From contig NZ_JAAIYA010000024.1 in NCBI RefSeq assembly GCF_010894405.1, positions 1-64,000 of the forward strand: 64,000 nucleotides of DNA. Direction: 5' to 3'. The notes beneath the pieces were generated by a model. That model searched no databases. It saw only the letters and a list, made by a program, of their open reading frames with translations, and was not told the DNA's origin. Positions 59,935-64,000 of the stretch are shown here, piece after piece. The DNA is from Pyxidicoccus caerfyrddinensis (GTDB taxonomy: Bacteria; Myxococcota; Myxococcia; Myxococcales; Myxococcaceae). The translations under genes were made by a program, and so were the position numbers. Numbering within the stretch: the first letter of the stretch is position 1; each line of letters starts with the position of its first letter.

Positions 59935-61828
59935 GCCCCGCGAGCGGTGCCTCGGGCGTGGCCAGCTCACCGGGCCGGCGCCGCTCCACCATCAGCACGT
60001 TGCGCACCCGCGCCACCAGTTCGTCGGGGAGGTACGGGCGGGTGCACAGCGAGGTGCCCTCCTGTGCCCACCAGGGCCGCTCGTCGCCGGCCAGCAGAAT
60101 GGGCACGGGCCGCGCGCGGGGCAGCGTGGCGAAGGTCTCCAGGAAGACGCCCGCCTGCCCGTGCGTGGCGCTGGTGGACAGGACGATGAGGTCCACCGGC
60201 AGGTGCGTGGCCCGGCGCAGCGCCTCCGCGCCGTCGCGCGCGGTGAGCACCTCATAGCCCTCCGCCAGCAGCACGCGCTCCGCCACCGACTCCTGCGCGC
60301 GGTCCTCGTCCAGCAGCAGCACCCGGCGCGGCAGCCGCTTCACCTCTTGCGACGACATGCGCGGCAGGCTCACCGTGAAGGTGCTGCCGTGGCCCTCCGA
60401 GCTGGACAGCGAGAGCGCGCCCCGGTGCAGCTTGGCAATGGAGTGGCTGATGAAGAGGCCCAGCCCCAGCCCGCCGAAGTTGCGGTGCGACACGTTGCGC
60501 GCACGGTAGAAGCGCTGGAACACCTGCGACTGGTCCGCGCCCGGAATGCCGATGCCGTGGTCCTGCACGTGGATGCGCGCCTCGCCGTGCGCCCGCTCCA
60601 CGGAGATGGAGATGGGCTCGCCCGCGGCGCTGTACTTGTGCGCGTTCTCCAGCAGGTTGACGAGCACCTGCTCCAGCCTGTCCCTGTCGCCCTGCACCCA
60701 GACGCGCTCGCGCGGCACCTCGACGGTGAAGGGCCGCTCGAAGGCGGCGCGGAAGTGGTCCACCACCTCCGCCACCAACTGCCCCACCTCCAGCGGCGCC
60801 AGGTTGAGCGCCAGCTTCCCGGCGTCCAGCCGCGACGCGTCCAGCAGGTCATCCACCAGCCCCGCCAGCCGGTCCACCTGCCGCTTGGACTTGAGCACCG
60901 AGCCCAGCTCCACCGGCTGCCCCGCGGAGATGCGCTTCTCCATGGTGTACAGGCTCAGCTTCAGCGGGGTGAGCGGCGTCTTCAGCTCGTGGCTGGCGAT
61001 GGACATGAACTCCTCGCGCACCTGGAGCGCCGCCTTCGCCTCACGCAACAGGCGCGCGTTCTCCACCGCCACCGCGAGCTGGTTCGCCGCCGCGCTCCAC
61101 AGCTCCAGCTCGCGCACGGAGAAGGACGTGCCCTGCTCCTTGTAGAGCAGCAGCAGGCCCACCGTGCGGCGCGGCGCGCACAGCGGCACCGCGGCGAAGA
61201 TGGAGCCCATGGCATCCCCGTAGCCGCGCTGGATTCCGAGCTGCGGCTGGCGCGAGGCCAGCGCCTGCCGGAACGGGTCCTCCTCCACGTCGAAGGTGTC
61301 CTCCGGCGAGTCCGCGCCCGCCAGGTCCGACACGGCGGCCCGGCGCAACTCCTTGCCCTCCTCGCAGAGGAAGACTTCGGCGCGCCGCACCTGCGCGCAG
61401 CGCACCAGCGCCACCACGGCCGCCGCGCAGACGCTGTCCACCTCGAAGGTCTCCCCCACCGCGCGGGCAATCTCCTGCACCGCCTGGGAGAAGGCGCCCT
61501 CGTCGTCCACGCCGGAGGGCTCGACGACGAGCCAGGCGCCCGGCTGCTCGCCCGCCTTCGCGGGCCGCACCTGCACGCGCACCTGCCGGAGCGCGCGGGT
61601 GATGACGTGGCCGGTATGGGCCCGGCCCTCGCGGATGGCGCGCTCCACCGCGTCCAGGCTGCGGCCGCGCTCGAGTGCGTCCAGCAGGTCGCCCCCCGCG
61701 CGCAGCTCCACGCCCGTCTTGTGGGAAAAGCCGTCCTCACACCACTGGACGCGCAGGTCCGGCCCGACGCGAATCAATGCGAGCGGAAGGCACGAAAAGG
61801 CATCTTCGACGTCGGAAGGAAGCGGCAT
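59918..61828 (-). CDS. Hybrid sensor histidine kinase with GAF domain and degenerate receiver
   Basis: The 636-residue protein has a PAS-like start (about 1-90), a GAF domain (about 130-275), HisKA with the phospho-His in SIASHELKTPLTPLKL, and HATPase with NLLENAHKYS, DHGIGIP and GLGLGLFISHSIAK. A receiver-like domain (about 510-620) begins RVLLLDEDRAQES but reads LIVLSTSATHG where the phosphoacceptor Asp should be, and Arg replaces the switch Lys (CTRPYLP). The receiver is thus probably not phosphorylated. The ATG at 61828 is preferred; the frame is open to 61855. Confidence 0.85.
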   Translation of the reverse strand: MPLPSDVEDAFSCLPLALIRVGPDLRVQWCEDGFSHKTGVELRAGGDLLDALERGRSLDAVERAIREGRAHTGHVITRALRQVRVQVRPAKAGEQPGAWLVVEPSGVDDEGAFSQAVQEIARAVGETFEVDSVCAAAVVALVRCAQVRRAEVFLCEEGKELRRAAVSDLAGADSPEDTFDVEEDPFRQALASRQPQLGIQRGYGDAMGSIFAAVPLCAPRRTVGLLLLYKEQGTSFSVRELELWSAAANQLAVAVENARLLREAKAALQVREEFMSIASHELKTPLTPLKLSLYTMEKRISAGQPVELGSVLKSKRQVDRLAGLVDDLLDASRLDAGKLALNLAPLEVGQLVAEVVDHFRAAFERPFTVEVPRERVWVQGDRDRLEQVLVNLLENAHKYSAAGEPISISVERAHGEARIHVQDHGIGIPGADQSQVFQRFYRARNVSHRNFGGLGLGLFISHSIAKLHRGALSLSSSEGHGSTFTVSLPRMSSQEVKRLPRRVLLLDEDRAQESVAERVLLAEGYEVLTARDGAEALRRATHLPVDLIVLSTSATHGQAGVFLETFATLPRARPVPILLAGDERPWWAQEGTSLCTRPYLPDELVARVRNVLMVERRRPGELATPEAPLAGLSPRV

Positions 61829-62023
61829 GTGCTCAGGGCGGGGGGAGAGACCCACTGGGGATTATGAGCCCCTCCCCTGGCTGGCAACCGGCCCACCCCC
61901 CGGATTCCCCGCTGGTGGACGCCGGGCACGTTGGGGGGCCGACAGATGCCCCCCGGGGCAGCCGGCAAGGCGACATCCACGCGACGGATGACACTCGGCG
62001 TCGGTGTGGTAGACGACATCGTC

Positions 62024-62386
62024 ATGCCCTCGCAGCCGACCAAGGACATCCAGACCTTCCCCAACCCCGCAGCCGATCGCGACTACGAGATTGCCTTCGA
62101 CTGTCCGGAGTTCACCTGTCTGTGCCCCCTGACGGGCCAGCCGGACTTCGCCCGCTTCAAGATTACGTACGTGCCCGACCAGCTCTGCGTGGAGCTCAAG
62201 AGCCTCAAGCTCTACATGTGGGCGTACCGGAACGAGGGGGCCTTCCACGAGAAGGTCACCAACACCATCGCGGACGACATCATCAAGGCCATCCAGCCGC
62301 GCAAGCTCACCGTGGTGGGCGACTTCTTCGTGCGCGGCGGCATCGGCACCATCGTCACCGTCACGCACGAGAAGAAGAAGGGCTGA
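62024..62386 (+). CDS. queF: NADPH-dependent 7-cyano-7-deazaguanine reductase
   Basis: Reduces the nitrile of preQ0 to preQ1 in queuosine synthesis. The 120-residue protein is the short single-domain type. FTCLCPLTGQPDFARF holds the nucleophile Cys34 and the proton donor Asp41, spaced as in known QueF enzymes, followed by VELKSLKLYMWAYRNEGAFH and the C-terminal VRGGIGTIVTV. The ATG at 62024 starts normally; the frame upstream is not conserved. Other queuosine genes are not adjacent, and no preQ1 riboswitch was seen. Confidence 0.95.
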   Translation: MPSQPTKDIQTFPNPAADRDYEIAFDCPEFTCLCPLTGQPDFARFKITYVPDQLCVELKSLKLYMWAYRNEGAFHEKVTNTIADDIIKAIQPRKLTVVGDFFVRGGIGTIVTVTHEKKKG

Positions 62387-62402
62387 AGCCGCCGCCCGCG
62401 GG

Positions 62403-62606
62403 CTACTGCTGCTCCTGCGGCTGCTGGAGCAGGTCGTCGGCCCGCTTCTGCATGTCCCCTTCAATCCGGTCAGCGGCCTTGCGCGCGGTGTCCAGTCCGC
62501 GCGCGGCGGCCGCTTCGGGGTCCATGCGCGCGGGGCGGTACAGGGCGTACCAGACCCCCGCGGCGACGATGCTCATGCCCAACACGAAGGTGACGATGCG
62601 TCCCAT
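62403..62606 (-). CDS. Small single-pass membrane protein, 67 residues
   Basis: The product starts MGRIVTFVLGMSIVAAGVWY, one membrane helix (residues 4-22), then a charged amphipathic helix (ARGLDTARKAADRIEGDMQK) and a Gln-rich tail. A strong GGAGG sits 8 nt before the ATG. It begins 20 bp after the stop of the Ser/Thr kinase gene upstream and is probably in its operon. Function is unknown. Confidence 0.75.
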   Translation of the reverse strand: MGRIVTFVLGMSIVAAGVWYALYRPARMDPEAAAARGLDTARKAADRIEGDMQKRADDLLQQPQEQQ

Positions 62607-62626
62607 GGGATGCCTCCTGCCTTTTT

Positions 62627-63718
<1,092 letters not shown>

Positions 63719-63836
63719 GGCGCGGAGGGTAGCGGACCCTACGCGCACCGTCGATGGGCCGTGTGGCCACCCACCGGGCAGGCGAGTCCAAGGGGGGATG
63801 ACTCCACGGTGGAGTCCGCTACCCTGCGTGCCCCCC

Positions 63837-64000
63837 ATGAAGAACCTTCGATTCCTCGTCCCCGTCCTCGCCCTCTTCGCCCTTCAGGGTTGCATCTACC
63901 ACCGCGGCCTCAAGGAGGCGCAGTCCTCTCCGTCCAAGTCGAATAAGTCCAAGTCCAACAGCAAGCAGTGCCACCCGAGCCAGTACTGGGATGGCGACCA
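63837..64000 (+). CDS. Lipoprotein, 5' end only (runs off the window)
   Basis: From the ATG at 63837 the frame is open to the window end (54 codons). MKNLRFLVPVLALFALQGC is a lipoprotein signal with Cys at residue 19, followed by IYHRGLKEAQ and a Ser/Lys-rich linker. The gene is divergent from the Ser/Thr kinase at 62627, so the 118 bp between hold both promoters. The mature domain lies outside the window. Confidence 0.75.
   Translation, partial: MKNLRFLVPVLALFALQGCIYHRGLKEAQSSPSKSNKSKSNSKQCHPSQYWDGD

Noticed and set aside
61940..62023. preQ1 riboswitch upstream of queF
   Set aside because: No conserved preQ1 aptamer core or A-rich tail is visible.

Overview
The window looks like chromosomal DNA of a myxobacterium, most probably Myxococcaceae. 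Most of it is about 70% G+C. It carries many Ser/Thr kinases, hybrid sensor kinases, an HD-GYP protein and a histone-H1-like protein, and gene spacing is typical of that group. This placement is inferred from style and gene content, not from a database match.

1-6225 is a decayed mobile island at a tRNA-Pro(CGG) gene. From the tRNA outward it holds a broken tyrosine integrase, a frameshifted excisionase-like gene, an AT-richer two-gene cargo (secreted M12-type metalloprotease plus lipoprotein), and IS3-type fragments whose left ends face each other.

6486-27242 is mainly housekeeping: receiver protein, rpe, GAF/HD-GYP protein, pyk, SprT-like protein, an NFACT/RqcH homologue, the histone-like gene, GH1 glucosidase, DusB, a site-2-protease/TPR fusion, a fatty-acid desaturase, an ECF sigma/anti-sigma pair, a DUF1223 protein, a ClC antiporter and a 1186-residue HEAT-like protein.

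27287-38441 is surface-sugar metabolism. A tightly coupled minus-strand operon runs from a truncated epimerase remnant through a glycosidase-like/epimerase fusion and two glycosyltransferases to ugd. A UDP-glucuronate decarboxylase (UDP-xylose synthase) lies further on. A TIR-like membrane protein, a PAS kinase and a GNAT lie between.

38499-46926 holds a sugar ABC transporter without its ATPase, then an SsnA-like amidohydrolase followed 11 bp later by a peroxiredoxin whose peroxidatic Cys codon is an in-frame TGA. A SECIS-like hairpin lies 17 nt after that TGA, so this is a strong selenoprotein candidate. A membrane protein and a Ser/Thr kinase follow.

47159-57672 is a lower-GC defence-type island. 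It encodes a cytosine-5 DNA methyltransferase, a protein with two GHKL ATPase modules and a histidine-kinase-like core, a receiver-like partner, a Vsr-type nuclease on the opposite strand, then a second operon of a GHKL ATPase, an unknown protein and a DUF6339-like protein. I see no conventional restriction enzyme. I think this is the most likely under-described system in the window.

58178-64000 returns to ordinary chromosome: esterase, ChbG/YdjC deacetylase, hybrid kinase with a degenerate receiver, QueF, a small membrane protein, a Ser/Thr kinase and a truncated lipoprotein gene at the edge.
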